DNA from: Astropecten irregularis
Lineage: Eukaryota; Echinodermata; Asteroidea; Paxillosida; Astropectinidae
DNA length: 64,000 nucleotides
Direction of reading: 5' to 3'
NCBI GenBank assembly: GCA_963971285.1
Contig: OZ020252.1
Coordinates: 19,691,662 to 19,755,661 of the forward strand
Part shown: in pieces, positions 22,601 through 33,055 of the stretch
Position numbering within the stretch: the stretch's first letter is position 1
Layout: each line of letters begins with the position of its first letter
Position numbers and translations under genes: made by a program
Notes under the pieces: model-generated
Told to the model about the DNA's origin: nothing
Database searches by the model: none
What the model saw: the letters and a program-made list of their open reading frames with translations, nothing else

Positions 22601-25600
22601 AAAGTGGACTCAACAGTTCGTAAACAGTGCAAATAGTCACCATGGGAAATCCTATTTCATCAGATGCTGGGTTTTTCAAGGAAATCCAGATTTGGTGTCT
22701 AGTTTAATATGATCATTCGTCCGAATGATTTAGTAGCATTTCGAAAGTGTGGTGTTACCGTGAAGGATTCGGAGGGGGCAAAATTATTTCGGCCGTATTT
22801 CTGCTATCCAGATGAACAAAGCGTAAAATGTACATGAAACAACGTCTGCTTGTAAGGAAGTTTAAGACCTTCACTTCTGTTTAAGTACCAAATTCAGCCA
22901 AAACGCACATCTTTGCAAATCCCGTGATATGCTCCCTTTAAAGGTACAATACATGATTAGTAAAGGTCACAGGACAACACTCATACTTTGTATGATCAAA
23001 CATGTACATGAAACAATAAACCTGTGAAAATTTGAGCTCAATCGGACATCTGAGTCTCGAGAAAATAGCGAAAACCCGACTCATTTTTTCTTATACCCCG
23101 AGATCAAAACTGTTTTCGGTCTTTGTTTTGCGTATTTCTGTGGATAAATACAGCATTTCGGGTGCTAACTAAAACAACTAAGTGAGGGTGTCATTTATGT
23201 TTGTTCAAAATATCGTTCGGACGAACGATCTTTGGAAAAGACACTAATTCTTGATTTCCTTGAGAAACCCAGCATCTGATGAACCAAGATTTCCCATGGT
23301 GCCTGTTTGCACTGTTTACGAACTGTTGAGCCCACTTTCTGTCTCAAACTCAATATTTTATGAGGCTTTACAAATCCTATATTCCATTCATTATCTAATG
23401 CATAATAGCTGTCATGTGTAAGGATATTATCCACAACTTACTCTGCTTTCCTTGCGCTTATTTTTGCTGATACTCGGAAATGGTTAGTAAAGTGTACACG
23501 TCAAACCCCTCATTGACAGCGGTAAGATAACTCAGAGAACTTTTCAAAATAGGAGGGAAAAGAGTCATCAGCCTCAGCTTAAAATATCAACCGGGTGCGT
23601 AATCGTGCGTCATTGAAGTCAGGTGTTGATTTAAATGTCTCCTTCAGGATTTCACATGACTACATCACGGCTCGGTACTCCTTATACCGGTTGAACGCAC
23701 AGCCTGACGAGTGCTGGACGTGAGCAGCGTGGTTGACTAGCTTCTCTTGAGAAGCTCTGTTCCACAAAGTGTTTAAATTTAGTGTCCATTAGCATTCGTC
23801 TCCCAAGTTGTTTTTCGAGTCCGAGGAAGATAGGATAAGCAAAAGTTGTTATCGTTTCCGCAATAACCAGCCCGTAGAGGGGCACTTGAACAATTTACTC
23901 GACAAGACTGTATTATTTGCGATTAAGGGTGATTCAGCTCAATCCAGTTATAAAGCAAATCTTACCGTGTCAATAACGCCCCCACCTCAAGGGAAACAAT
24001 TAAAGTATAGACTTCGAGATCTTGGTGTTTGTCATCCCTCAAATTGCTTTATACACTTGAGAAGTTAACCACAGTTAAATAACAGTTGATTTTTGTTTTA
24101 TGCAGCTCTGGTTTTGGCGAGGTACCCACATGCAAGAAACGATGCAGACCTCCAAATCAACAAAGGGGTAAGGGTGTTCTGTATCATTATGTGTTAAATT
24201 TATTTAGCTCTGACTACCAAACGTGAATTTGAAATATCCCTTTCTTTCACATGGAAAATGGACGTATAGGCATGATCGGTAACAAAGACTGCTTTCAAGC
24301 ACATTCGTTCTCCGAGTCTTGCTTATACAATATTTTGCTCAATAGCCACTCATTGCTTGCTGGTTTGGTTTGGTTTGGTTTGGTTTGGTTTGGTTTGGTT
24401 TGGTTTGGTTTGGTTTGGTTTGGTTTGGTTTGGTTTGGTTTGGTTTGGTTTGGTTTGGTTTGGTTTGGTTTGGTTTGGTTTGGTTTAGTTTGGTTTGGTT
24501 TGGTTTGGTTTGGTTTGGTTTGGATCGAATTGTGGTCAAAAAGCAATGGATTTTAAAGATTCTTGAAACTTTAATACGAGTGTTCTTGGGTGTTTTTTTT
24601 CCACTTGTTACACGTTATATAGTTATTTTTCTCAACATCAAAAAATGTGTTGTTTCTTTTTACAGTCACAGCAAAATGATGAGCCTGATCAAGTCCGTAA
24701 ATTCCTGGACATTCTGCGAATACCTCTGAGGCAGCGCCCCTTCCCTCCTGATATGCCGTCATTTTATGACTACCTGGATATGCCCTCCATGGAAGGAGCA
24801 AACGCCCACAGGATTGCATTTTCTTCCTCCAAACCAAGTTATTCACCAGCTGTGGAAATCCCTCCGATGGCAAGGGATAGAAGATCACTACCGTATCCCT
24901 TTTATAAGGTAGGCTTACTTATGCTCCTCGATTTCACCAAACTCTTCGTAACTTACAATCAATCGTAGGACTTTTGATTCATTGAAGCCCTACGTGGGAT
25001 ATGTCCCCTGCGATGGGTTATCCTTCGTAACTAGAGTTACGATCGATCAAAAGGGCTTCGTGAAATCGGCATATGGACTGATAACGTAACCTGGTACCGT
25101 TTGAACGCTTGGTGGCAGCAAACAGCTTTTTCTCGCTGCTCACATCTATTTTGAATGGGCCAAAGTTGGAATCATCCAAAGTTCAGCATTATTTAAGAGA
25201 CATTTCAGGTTTATAATTTCAACTTCAGAAACAAAATCCAAATTCTAAAAAAAAAAAATCAAAAACGCCTTTTTCTCTTTCAAGAGGTACTGACTTCATG
25301 CCTCGTGTGGCTAATTTTCGAATGTCGTGCATGATTGTGCTTTATAGAAATCATTTGCCGACTCGGAGGAGACCCTACGGGCTTGCCCGGCGCACAGCGA
25401 GTGGAAGCAGATTGAAAGTGCCACCACTCTGGAGAACGAGGAGGTCATTATCGGAACACGGCAGTGGTTCTGGCAAACGACATGCTTGGACGAGAACGCT
25501 AGCTGCTACGGCTTCGTGCAAACGCCCCACATGACGTCCAGCTGTAGACCCGTCTTCTCATGGGTCGTTGCATGGGCACGGCCGGTGGGGGTCGTCAACT

Positions 25601-25665
25601 ACACGTGGCGTTTCATCGCACTGAAAACGTGCTGCTCGTGCGCTGTTAGTTTGACCTCACGTTAA
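19644..25665 (+). CDS. Neurotrophin/Spätzle-like secreted ligand, gene 2 (four exons, 228 aa)
   Basis: Exons 19644-19707, 24106-24167, 24666-24908 and 25348-25665; phases 1,0,0 are consistent and every junction is GT-AG. Residues 1-34 form a signal peptide with core MTVLVITLLALVLA; Met8 is an alternative start. The prodomain (about 36-123) includes FLDIL, I-A-F-x3-K-P at 92-99, R-D-R-R at 112-115 and K123-K124 at the last junction. The cystine-knot domain is one exon, with cysteines 136, 169, 176, 189, 218, 219 and 221. Q-W-F-W-Q-T-T-C and Y-T-W-R-F-I-x4-C-C-x-C match the neurotrophin/Spätzle pattern. N-A-S and N-Y-T are glycosylation sequons. Expected role: secreted, proteolytically processed growth factor; the seventh cysteine could bridge a dimer, as known in Spätzle. 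The first intron is 4.4 kb and filled with repeats. It aligns with gene 3 along its length, including the prodomain. Receptor unknown. Confidence 0.88.
19708..21395. other. First part of the long intron 1 of gene 2
   Basis: AT-rich sequence with no recognised exon; phases of the flanking exons (1 to 1) need none. At 21361-21395 a fragment ATGGATTTCACAAAACACAG with GATTAATCTTA resembles the left end of the hairpin element at 54148-54295 and is cut by the G element that follows. Confidence 0.5.
21396..21873. repeat. Family G variant interrupted by a further insertion, intron 1 of gene 2
   Basis: The G words CAGATTCATGGGC, CAAGACAGATATACAGTAACAG and TTCTACCATTA flank an extra segment at about 21612-21770 containing ATAATAATAATAAC and AGAGCGCTC. 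The copy is longer than the usual 340-370 bp for that reason. Confidence 0.6.
21947..22311. repeat. Inverted-repeat element related to family G, intron 1 of gene 2
   Basis: Left end AAAGGGATGGTACAGAATTG, right end CAGTTTTGTACCATCCCTTT. The interior retains TCACAGATTCAC and TTTTCTCGTGACCCCGAT, as in G elements, so this is a sub-family with distinct ends. Confidence 0.65.
22541..22938. repeat. Family H repeat, copy 1, intron 1 of gene 2
   Basis: Begins TTTAAAGGCAGCGTACAGGA and ends GATATGCTCCCTTTAAAGG. Internal words are GTGGACTCAACAGTTCGTAA, CATCAGATGCTGGGTTTTTC and TTTCGGCCGTATTTCTGCTA. A second copy is at 44344-44728 and an inverted piece at 23196-23385. Confidence 0.65.
22939..23170. repeat. 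Family G element, truncated, abutting family H
   Basis: AAAGGTACAATACATGATTA, then CTGAGTCTCGAGAAAATAGC and CGAGATCAAAACTGTTTTCG. It stops after ATACAGCATTTCGGG, missing its other arm. Confidence 0.6.
23196..23385 (-). repeat. Family H repeat, inverted fragment
   Basis: GAAACCCAGCATCTGATGAA, CTGTTTACGAACTGTTGAGC and CCACTTTCTGTCTCAAACTC are reverse complements of the H element at 22541-22938, so two H copies lie in opposite orientation within 850 bp. Confidence 0.6.
24361..24523 (+). repeat. Pentanucleotide microsatellite (TGGTT)n, intron 2 of gene 2
   Basis: About 32 nearly perfect 5 bp units with one visible variant (TTTAG in place of TTTGG near 24486). All six frames stay open here, so ORFs reading W-F-G-L-V or P-N-Q-T-K repeats are artefacts. 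Lies between exons 2 and 3 of gene 2. Confidence 0.95.
24926..25070. repeat. Hairpin MITE, family B copy 4, intron 3 of gene 2
   Basis: CTCGATTTCACCAAACTCTT at the left and GGGCTTCGTGAAATCGGC at the right, with AACTAGAGTTACGATCGATC inside. It begins about 18 bp after the exon 3 donor of gene 2. Confidence 0.7.
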
Positions 25666-25719
25666 TTTTCCCGCCAAAATTAACAAACGAACAAACCAGA
25701 AAACGCCCCTATTTGACAA

Positions 25720-25725
25720 ATTAAA
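25720..25725 (+). terminator. Possible poly(A) signal of gene 2
   Basis: ATTAAA lies 55 bp after the stop codon at 25663-25665. Variant hexamer; no AATAAA is seen nearby. Confidence 0.35.
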
Positions 25726-26457
25726 CCTTAATACCTTATAAAGTTGAAACTTTAGTTGGCAATTAACCTTTTAAGAAAAGTAAATTTGGCGTTTAGTTTT
25801 TTTATTCTTAACTCGAATGGTTACGACATCATCGAAATGATTTTTCAGTCATTAGCATTTTATCTCTAAGCCCATTGATGGTGTAGATGCCAAGGGGATA
25901 TGACGTCATCTTGCCAGTCGTGGAAGTTATTAAATGCGGTGATGATGAGGCAAGCGTTGTGGGTTGGTCAACGTGATGTGATTGGGTGGTGAAGGTGACG
26001 TAATGGGTGGTGAAAGTGACGTCACATGGAGGTGGTGAGAATGAGAAGAGTTTAAAGTAGGGAAGAATCAGCTGAGATGAACAGCGCCGAGTGTATAATT
26101 GTACGTTCCTTGGCTGATGAATCAAATGGAATTGATCGACTCATAAAAAGACTTGATAATTTTACATAGTTTAAAACCAAATATCAACGAGTTCAAGGTG
26201 AACCCCAAAATGTGGAATAACCGCCTTTACAACCCTTTAAGAAATACAATGACATGAAACTAGTGATAAAACTAGTATTCCGAGCAAAAATGCTGGTTTA
26301 TTTCAATTGCAAAAATCTATTAGTGAGTAGTTTATAGCTGTATATTATGTTATTGAATTCCAATATTGATTTCGATTTCCTGTATTTAAAAGTCATTCAA
26401 ACTTTTTCCTTCTTAACCTTGCACTTGACTGATTTCATTAAACACAATTGGCATGAA

Positions 26458-26795
26458 TTAATGCTTTAATTCTACTGATTTACAAGACTTGACGCCGTGA
26501 ATCGTTCTTTTCTGTGGGGATAAGTTATCGTCATACTTATAGGACTGAACAATCTTGCCATCGTTGGTGGCGCTATTGATAAAATCTGTTACCATCTGTG
26601 GTTCATGTACTGTAACGCTTGTACAATATCTTGTGGGGTTTGCGCAATTTTGTTTAGTATCTTTAACATTTATGTTAACGATAAGGAGAGTTCTGCAGCG
26701 ACCCTTTAACAATTGGATCCTTGCAAACGTTTCTGTGTTAATTGCTTCTGTCAGAAAACACTTCAAATTGAGCAGATATTCTCTGCTGATTCAAA
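26458..26795 (-). CDS. Unidentified ORF, possible terminal exon (low confidence)
   Basis: An open frame of about 110 codons on the minus strand ends in TAA at 26458. It can be read from a possible acceptor (CAGCAG near 26795) through S-x-E-Y-L-L-N-L-K-C-F to K-S-C-K-S-V-E-L-K-H. It has four cysteines in the middle and no signal peptide or known motif. An AATAAA on the same strand lies near 26296-26301. Codon bias is weak; it may be a chance ORF. Confidence 0.2.
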
Positions 26796-27444
26796 ATCTC
26801 TATAAGCACGGATTATTCGGTAATTGATTATCGATAATCGATAACTGATTATCACTACGTCTTCGGGTAACAGGAAACTGTTCCTTCTGGTCGCAAACAA
26901 ACTAGAACAGCTGAAGAGACGTAATATCACCTTTATTGGGCAAACTATCAAACATGTTCAAAGTATAAAACCACTTGAAGCATTCGTGTACCACTTCCTA
27001 GGGGACTGAGGTTAGACAGACGACAGGCCAATTTATTGTTATGTCAACCTGTTGACATAACCAAGTATTGGCAATTATTGTGCTATAATCACACGAGTCT
27101 CAGTGAGAATTTTTACAATTTGTTTTTCATATCTATACAATTTTACATAAACTGTACTGTCTAAATCATTTATCTAAATTTCTCTAAATTGTCACCCTTA
27201 ACTTCTCAAGCTCACAACATGTATAAGCGCGATTTACACACCTATCACCACGAGAGGGCGCTTGAGAGAACGCCCATGAGAACACCAATCTTTTGACAAG
27301 TATTAGTACGAGCTATCAGTACGTGTACGTGTTTCCAAGCGCCCACTGCTCTACATGCTCGATTTTTGTAAAACAAACAGTTTATTCATACGATCTTCAA
27401 ATAGCCACAAGGAAAAGTGACTGGATAAATATTACACTTGGAGT

Positions 27445-27490
27445 GAATGCCTGACGCGTTTCGATCCTAGCAGGATCTGTATCGAAGGCT
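27445..27490 (-). repeat. Penelope-like / hammerhead-like motif fragment
   Basis: Minus strand reads GATCCTGCTAGGATCGAAAC followed by GCGTCAGGC. Same word as at 36695-36815 and 63820-63950. Confidence 0.45.
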
Positions 27491-27659
27491 AAAATGACAA
27501 GAAAAAAAAAAAGAACATGCAAGGAAAGATACACATAAATGGATGAGGGGATCAGAACAAAGTGGGTTTAAAGTAACCAGGTGGGGTACGCAAGTGTGGT
27601 GAGGGATGTTAGGTATTGTATTGGATTAATTTTAAGTCAATAAAAAGTGAACAAAGACA

Positions 27660-27735
27660 AATTCAGTGGAGGAGGATTCGAACCAGCGGCTTCCGTCATG
27701 ACGTACCGGCGCTCTTGTTTGGCAGCCAGACGCCA
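27660..27735 (-). repeat. tRNA-headed SINE fragment
   Basis: GGAGGATTCGAACCAGCGGC is a reverse-strand B box, followed by GACGTACCGGCGCTC as in the heads at 35316 and 55167. The A-box half is decayed. Confidence 0.5.
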
Positions 27736-28313
27736 TGAAACCACTCACATTATCGCTGGATCTCAAGAATCATTACGCGCAGCATTGCAATGCTGCAATT
27801 AACCGTGAGAAGAGGAGTGAGAATCACTCAAAGAGGATATACTGTATCATAATTGATACATTATGTCAAGGTAATCAATATGATATAAATTTGAACTTCC
27901 ACAAAACCGCAGAATCACACAACGTTATTCAATGTCGTCTCAAAATACCGACTTTCACCAATAAAAGTTTAGGTTAAGTTTCAGGAATTGCATTGAACAG
28001 TATTAATCGAGATTGAGATGTTAACAGCATGAGCAATGGTCTACTGCTTCACCTTAATACATTTTCACGACTGAACATCGGCAGCAAGAACCGACCTTCA
28101 AGAAGCGGTACCCAAACTCCTATTGATACCAAAGTGGGAAGAAGTGTGGCGCGTAGGTGATGGGTGAGTTGGGTTGGAGACTATGACTGTAGTCATCAGT
28201 ACAGTCAACATACCAGTCAGTCAGGTGATTTTGCGTCGATGGTAAGGTGATAGGGATTGGTGGGGGAAGTGTTTAGTAAGTGGTGAGGGATGCTCATGGG
28301 ATTTTATGTCATT

Positions 28314-28335
28314 CACACACACACACACACACCCA
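28314..28335 (+). repeat. (CA)n microsatellite
   Basis: About ten CA units with one CC interruption. Intergenic. Confidence 0.9.
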
Positions 28336-29642
28336 CACAAAGGGGAAAGTTGATGTTCAGTTTTGGAATTGTGGTACGAATATTGTACTTTACTATCTAA
28401 ATCCGTATGAAAGATCAGTTCGGCGACGTGAAATCTACCATTCCTATACCCACAATGTACAAAGCTGCCTTCTGTGGCAAAGCACACACACCACTTCCAT
28501 ACAAAGCCTGCTGTGTGTAGGAAATACGCATGGTGTCCATAGACGAGTACATTATAATTTTACTAAGCACCTATCTAGGCCTATTGGATAACCATTAATG
28601 GTTTTTGATTATTCATACCCTGTGCTGCATAAAAACGATATCACATTGGGGAGCTGTAGGTGGAAGGTACCTATACCGACTGGACGCTTTTTAAAGCCCT
28701 TTTGGTTCCATGGCTCGATTTACAATAATTCAAAATCTTATCATTTTATGAAAGGCGCCCTCTAGTGTTTGAAAAACGAAAGTAATCATAGTTGTGAAAC
28801 TGATGAATAATACCAACGCGCACGTGGTATCATACAAACGCTCAGGGACGTTAGATTGGATCGCCAGAGCTGTGTACAAAAATTGAATACCAAAATGTAC
28901 TACAATAAATCGATGCCTTTTAAGAAAAGGTCTTTTCCTTCTCTCGATTATTAATCTTTGACCGATACCGAATCAAATTGACGACCCACAAAAAACTGAG
29001 GCTTGTTAAAAACAAACCCACACTCTTCAAGCCTGATTTCGTTTTTCACAGAGGCCAAGGTGAGCACAAATTGTAGCTGGCATTTCGTTCGTATCTGTGC
29101 CTGTTTACAAAAGACGCCCTTGAGACTTTCTTAGATCTGATAAGTGACGAAGGAAGGGGGGGCTGACTCTTGAAAGATAGGGAATCGTGGATCTTGTTTA
29201 CACTCGCCCCCTGACAAGTGTACGTGGAGTATTCATCCACGACACTTGGAGAAAAACATTGCCATTGTTTGAAGAGTTGTTGTAGTGATTGTGAAGATGC
29301 GGCGTGTGGTAGGCCTACTTTACTTTGCTACAAACAACATTGAACATTCCGAGCCCAACTAACATCGACAATTCCAGATAATGCTGCACATCGTCATTCA
29401 TAAAATATGTATATTGTATTATTGTATTCGTGCCAGCAATTTGCAGCCCGAAGGACTGTGCCATTAGCGACCTTTCCACACCGCCTGGAGTATGAATAAG
29501 TCAGTTGAGTGTCAAATCGGATTTCGCATTAGACTTAACCGTGTGTAATAGGTCAAGGCAAGTTGTATACGATATGATATCTGTACGGAATGAGGTGAGA
29601 TAGCGTCTATGGATAGGGTGATCAGAAATCAATGACATCACG

Positions 29643-29833
29643 TCAGCTATAGCCCCAGCCTGAACCAAATTCGGTAAGCAGTCAGGCGAGGATATTATAG
29701 AAAGCAAACACATTTTGGAGTTAAGAGCAAAGTTTAGAAGTCAGCTATAGCCCCAGCCTGAACCAAATTCAGTCAGCAGTCAAGCGAGGATACTATAGAA
29801 AGCAAACACATTTGGAAGAGCAAAGTTTAGAAC
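29643..29833. repeat. Tandem duplication, unit about 98 bp
   Basis: TCAGCTATAGCCCCAGCCTG opens both copies (29643 and 29741). Both contain GATATTATAGAAAGCAAACA-like sequence and end AGAGCAAAGTTTAGAA. The second copy is a few bases shorter. Recent, with a few substitutions. Confidence 0.85.
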
Positions 29834-30018
29834 ATCACTTTGATAAAAATCAAAGAACCTACCAACACTGAGCCGGCTTTTAACATTTGTTTCTAGTATA
29901 GGCCTGATGGGGAAGAGGAACAGTATATATTCATAACCTGCTGCAAAATGCCTAACAGCCGGAATACTGACCCAAAATATATCATGCATAATAACGTTAG
30001 GACGACTTGAAATCTAAC

Positions 30019-30225
30019 ATGGCCAATTTCATAGAGCTTGCCCAATAAAACAAACCACCATTAAACATTCCATTATTTTGATATCCATGGTCAGTGAACA
30101 ACAGCCAAAGAACAATCACAAGTGATACACAACAAATGGACATTTGGTTGTTAATCCTGTTTTATTAAGACAAAAATCTCATGGTTAGCAAGTTTTTGTG
30201 GTAAGAAGGGCTGTGAAATTGGCCA
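30019..30225. repeat. Family C foldback element
   Basis: ATGGCCAATTTCATAGAGCT at the left and GGGCTGTGAAATTGGCCAC at the right, with AAACAAACCACCATTAAACA inside. Confidence 0.7.
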
Positions 30226-30742
30226 CTGATCGTCACGCAGTGTTGTAGGCCTATACACTTGACTAAGAATCAAGAATTTTCAGCTCAATTTTTTTTTTGA
30301 TTGACGCGTGGACTGTCTAATTCGGATTCAAGTAAATCAAGACCAGAGTTCTCTGTTAGGTAAAATGATATCATCGCTGGGTAGAATATCTGTCAACTAG
30401 TCAGAAAAACTACAAGTCCCTACAACCTGATATTCCTATCATGACACATGTTATCATATTATACAGATTAATTTCCGTTTCAGTGGAATAATTATGTAAA
30501 TCTTGCCGTCCCAACCACCCACGGACTGGCAGGTCACTATAGGTAACGCAGTAAAGTCATGGCTCGTCATCGGACGGTGGTTTATATACCGTGTGAGTTA
30601 TATTGTAGTGTTTTAATTCGACTCTATTATAGAAACTTCTACGGTGGTTAAAAAAAAAAACGTTTCAATTTGCTGGTACTTTACTGGTATCCGTTTCAGT
30701 GCATTCTTTGAACAACAAACACACATCAGGCTTTCTTAGGGA

Positions 30743-30970
30743 GTTAACGAAACGGAGGCTTAGGCTCACGCTCCAGCTCTGTCATCCATATGCTGAAAAT
30801 ATAGGTTGTGGTTTTTCATTGAAGCTGAAACTCTGTTTTCCTTTTCAAACTAGAGAATCTACTTCAGAACCGCAGCCAAAAGTCTTTATTTTGATATCGT
30901 TTATTTCATAATTTATTCACGAAATGGAGCCGGAGCCTGAGACGGAGCCTGAGCCTCCTTCGTAAACGCC
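30743..30970. repeat. Palindromic element, family D copy 2
   Basis: GTTAACGAAACGGAGGCTTA with GGCTCACGCTCCAGCTCTG at the left; GAGCCGGAGCCTGAGACGGA with GCCTCCTTCGTAAACGCCC at the right. Confidence 0.7.
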
Positions 30971-32792
30971 CTTACATTTAATGTAACCGGAAGCAAAAAT
31001 TATCAAGAAGAGATTGTATCCAGGCCTCTGTTATTGCTGATTTTTTTTTTTTTGTCTTTTGATGATTACTTAAGCAGTGAGTGTGCTAGGTTTTATTGAA
31101 CTTCACGATTTTGTTCTACAACAAATCTCGTTAATCATTATTATTATCATTTGTCACAATTTTATATAATGCCATTTTCACAAGTTTGCATTTCATTTTA
31201 CTGTTTAATGGGCCATTAGACAAATAATTATCTTTGTAGATTGTCTTAATTATTCATTTATATCACCCCATCATGAGGTTCATCGCATTCCAATATATTG
31301 GTATGGAATTTGCGCTTTATAAATGAATAAATCAGTATCATAATGTATATGACCTTTATTTCGTTAGCTAGCCCTGAACCAATCCCAGCAGGCCAAATTT
31401 AGCTTTTTAAAGGTATTTGTTCTTGGTCCGTTTTGGAACGGACGATGGCGAAAACTCAACACCACCCCCCACCGATTGGAGAGACGTGACTGCTGTATAA
31501 AGGTCAATCATCGTGTCCAATGATTATAAGCATACTGGCGATTTTTCCGAAGAGGTTTTACACGATATCAATTACTTTGAGAAATCCGAGTTGTGAAATT
31601 TGAGGAATTTAAAACAAATAATGTTTTAAACCCACACACAAGTTGAAGATGCACTTTTGTCAAGTATTGAGGTATATTATAGGCCCTACATACAAAAATA
31701 ATTTCATTGTTAATTTGTTAGTGTTCGCCCAAATACGTACCTTTAAGTGAATGGTGGAAAATCTCAAACCCCCCCCCCCCCCCCCCCCCCGGTACCTGTT
31801 TCGATAACATTTTATTTGCTCACTCGAACATTAGAAATAAGGTGTTCATGGTTATCAATAAATTATTGTAAAACAATTACATTTCGTCATTTGAAAATAA
31901 ATCATAGTGTTGACGTTCTTAGCCGTTCGTTTTTATTGATATTATATGTAACATCACATCCATGAGTTTTTATTCATCGAGTTAAAAATTTAATAATTTA
32001 ATAATTTAGAGTTAATAATTATATTTATTAGATTTATCTCATGAAGCACGAGTCTTGATCTTTCAAAGAAAGCCAACAATTAGTTTTATTTGACTTGTTT
32101 TATCTTGTTTTTTTACTTTAACAAAGGAACCACCACTTTTCTCGAGATTTAAACAAAATCATAATTTTAAGAAACAACAAAATAAATCAACAATAATGTC
32201 TGCAGGCTTACTGGATTCATGGTCACTCATAATGTAATAATTCAACAGCGGTGTCAAGCAGGTAATGCTGCTTAATTTTCATATTAGTCCTTGAGCTATA
32301 TAGAAACACAATCATGTTACCGCCAGTAAAGCTGTCGAGCGTTCTAGCAAGTGTCGCTCCTCGTTTTGCTCATTATACATTGGCTAATTACTTCTGCTTA
32401 TTGTAATTATTATTCGGCAATATTGTTTCGCATCTAACTATTTTAGTTCCACTGCTGTAATTGAGCGCGATATGAAGCAATGGTGTGGAAATTGAAGTAT
32501 GACGTCTTGGATTTGTCAATGAACAACACTTCCATCCAATTACGCCCCTGCACGTACATCGTCACGTAGTAGACTTGGCTCCTTTATGAGCATAATTTCT
32601 TCACGACAACCATGACGGCCAATGAATAATTCCACTGATTTTCATCGCGGGGCATTGTCTCCGCTATACGTCCTGTTTTGGTGTATTTTGTTCAAGTGTT
32701 TCCACGCCCACATTTTAGTCATTACTTTTTATATGTGAAAAAAGCCGTCATTCAGACCGTAATAATTGGAACCTAATACGCAAAATAACTGG
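30971..32792. other. Intergenic DNA upstream of gene 3
   Basis: AT-rich, with no exon supported. A run of 22 C bases lies at 31769-31790. The 500 bp before the TATA-like box contain GTACGTCGTCACGT-like words and ATGACGTC but no recognised element. Confidence 0.5.
31769..31790 (+). repeat. Poly-C run
   Basis: Twenty-two consecutive C bases; length is likely to be unreliable in sequencing. Confidence 0.9.
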
Positions 32793-32800
32793 CATAAATA
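32793..32800 (+). promoter_or_regulatory. TATA-like box of neurotrophin-like gene 3
   Basis: CATAAATA followed by CTGGGCAG lies 263 bp upstream of the start codon at 33056. It is a weaker match to TATA than those of genes 1 and 2, but the spacing is similar. Positional inference. Confidence 0.45.
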
Positions 32801-33055
32801 CTGGGCAGCTTTGTCAAGTGTATCCTGTCGATCTTAGGAACGGTACATGCAACACAACACCAGCGCTTGGTGATGCGCACAAGCAGAACCGGTACAATAT
32901 TACAGGCCGTTGTTTTCAGAGAGTAGGAGGACTACATGCTGCATACGACTGTCAGGCTCACTGTAAAACTCCAACAAGCGACTTCTATTCTGAAGTATTT
33001 GGGGATGATTAGCACGACTCTGGCGACACGTGTGTTTTCATTTGAGCATTTCAAG

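Larger units (their letters stand above)
25726..28313. other. Intergenic DNA between genes 2 and 3, first part
   Basis: Mostly unassigned AT-rich sequence. A GTGACGT-rich patch lies at 25970-26040, a weak minus-strand ORF at 26458-26795, a perfect palindrome GTCAACCTGTTGAC near 27043-27056, and SINE and Penelope-like fragments at 27445-27735. Confidence 0.5.

Noticed and set aside
24251-24729. Long ORFs of W-F-G-L-V or P-N-Q-T-K repeats on both strands
   Set aside because: They are produced by the TGGTT microsatellite, which has no stop codons in any frame.
32936-33055. Extended N terminus for gene 3 from upstream in-frame ATGs
   Set aside because: It would bury the signal peptide about 40 residues in; Met 33056 gives a normal signal peptide and matches the exon layout of genes 1 and 2.
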